Assembly: GCF_017591425.1 (NCBI RefSeq)
Contig: NW_024464918.1
Location: forward strand, 29,416,001 to 29,480,000
DNA: 64,000 bases
DNA from: Ochotona curzoniae
Lineage: Eukaryota > Chordata > Mammalia > Lagomorpha > Ochotonidae
Reading direction: 5' to 3'
This document shows positions 63,470-64,000 of this stretch, in pieces. A model generated the notes under the pieces. That model saw nothing but the letters and a program-made list of their open reading frames with translations. It made no database searches and was not told the origin of the DNA. Each line of letters begins with the position of its first letter. Position 1 is the stretch's first letter. A program made the translations under genes and the position numbers.

Positions 63470-63665
63470 GCTTCTGCTGCTCTGAGGCCACCGTGACCTG
63501 CTTCTCACACTCTCTGGCATTTTCCAGCCTTAAAATCTTTCCCCTGCCTCATCCTCTGTCTAGAATACCTGTCCCCACATACCTGCGTGGCTGGCTCCCC
63601 GTTTGTTCCAAGTTAACTTTGTGTGTCACCTTAACACTACAGCCTGTTCTAAGCACTGGTGCCAT
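63470..63665 (+). repeat. L2-like ancient repeat (intron 7)
   Basis: GAGGCCACCGTGACCTGCTTC, TGGCATTTTCCAGCC, TCTGTCTAGAATACCTGTCC and CTGCGTGGCTGGCTCCC follow the LINE2-type block order. Confidence 0.6.
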
Positions 63666-63691
63666 TCTGCCTTACAGTATTTAAATTGCCA

Positions 63692-63990
63692 CCAACTAGG
63701 TGTCACTTGTGATACCAGCATCCCGTATGGGTACTGGTTCAAGACTAGGCTGCTGTATTTCCACTCCAGCTCCCTGCTCATGTGCATAGAAAAGCAACGG
63801 AAGAGGCCCTCACTCTTTGAGCCCATGTGTCCACTTGGGATACCTGGAAGAAGCTCCAGGCTCCAGCTCTGGCCTGGCACAGCCGTAACCATTGACGCCA
63901 TTTGCCAAGTGAAGCAGCAGATGGAAGAACGGTCTCTCTTTCCCTGTGCTTCTCTAACTTTGCCTTTCAAGTAAATTAAATTTAAATCTT
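63692..63990 (+). mobile_element. C-SINE (intron 7)
   Basis: Sense: GATACCAGCATCCCGTATGGG, CTCCAGCTCCCTGCTCATG, CATTTGCCAAGTGAAGCAGC, TGCCTTTCAAGTAAATTAA. Runs to the window end. Confidence 0.88.
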
Positions 63991-64000
63991 CACTTGCTAT

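Overview
This window is mammalian nuclear DNA, almost certainly from a lagomorph and most likely a pika (Ochotona). The evidence is a very abundant tRNA-derived SINE (about sixty full or partial copies, called C-SINE here). Its Pol III A-box-like and B-box-like blocks, the 'GGATCCCATATGGG' motif, the 'GAGGACGGCCCAAAGCCTTGGGACC' type core and the A-rich 'CCAATAAAAATAAATAAATCTT' type tail fit the lagomorph C repeat, and the short A-rich-tailed form fits what I remember of pika rather than rabbit. The species call is from memory, not from a search.

The only gene I can support is SNX2 (sorting nexin-2) on the + strand. Exon 1 lies in a CpG island at about 38.4-39.2 kb and exons 2-7 follow up to 59,675. 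The seven exons join in phase with GT-AG splice sites. They give residues 1-240 plus two bases of codon 241, out of roughly 519 in human. They cover the disordered N-terminus, which has two acidic Asp-Leu-Phe motifs, and most of the PX phosphoinositide-binding domain. The rest of PX and the BAR domain lie to the right of the window. Upstream of exon 1 are six GGGGCGGGGCY GC boxes and a palindromic TCACGTGA E-box.

Positions 1-38,380 are an intergenic repeat field with no supportable gene. It holds C-SINEs of all ages, a degraded L1 ORF2 fragment (10.1-10.7 kb) and four pieces of what look like two kinds of L1 3' end, three of them sharing a degenerate tandem-repeat family. It also holds older mammalian repeats (L2-like, MIR and two unnamed families) and a 696-bp solo LTR that landed inside a C-SINE, leaving a 4-bp target duplication (32,732-33,427).

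Positions 38,775-64,000 are SNX2 introns. Intron 1 (11.7 kb) holds about two dozen C-SINE pieces and an antisense L1 ORF2 remnant. Intron 7 continues past the window end and holds several young full-length C-SINEs in opposite orientations. No bacterial or viral operon, CRISPR array, tRNA or rRNA gene, or new protein-coding system was found. The interesting material is in the repeat structure and the SNX2 promoter. SINE edges are approximate unless a target-site duplication (TSD) is given.
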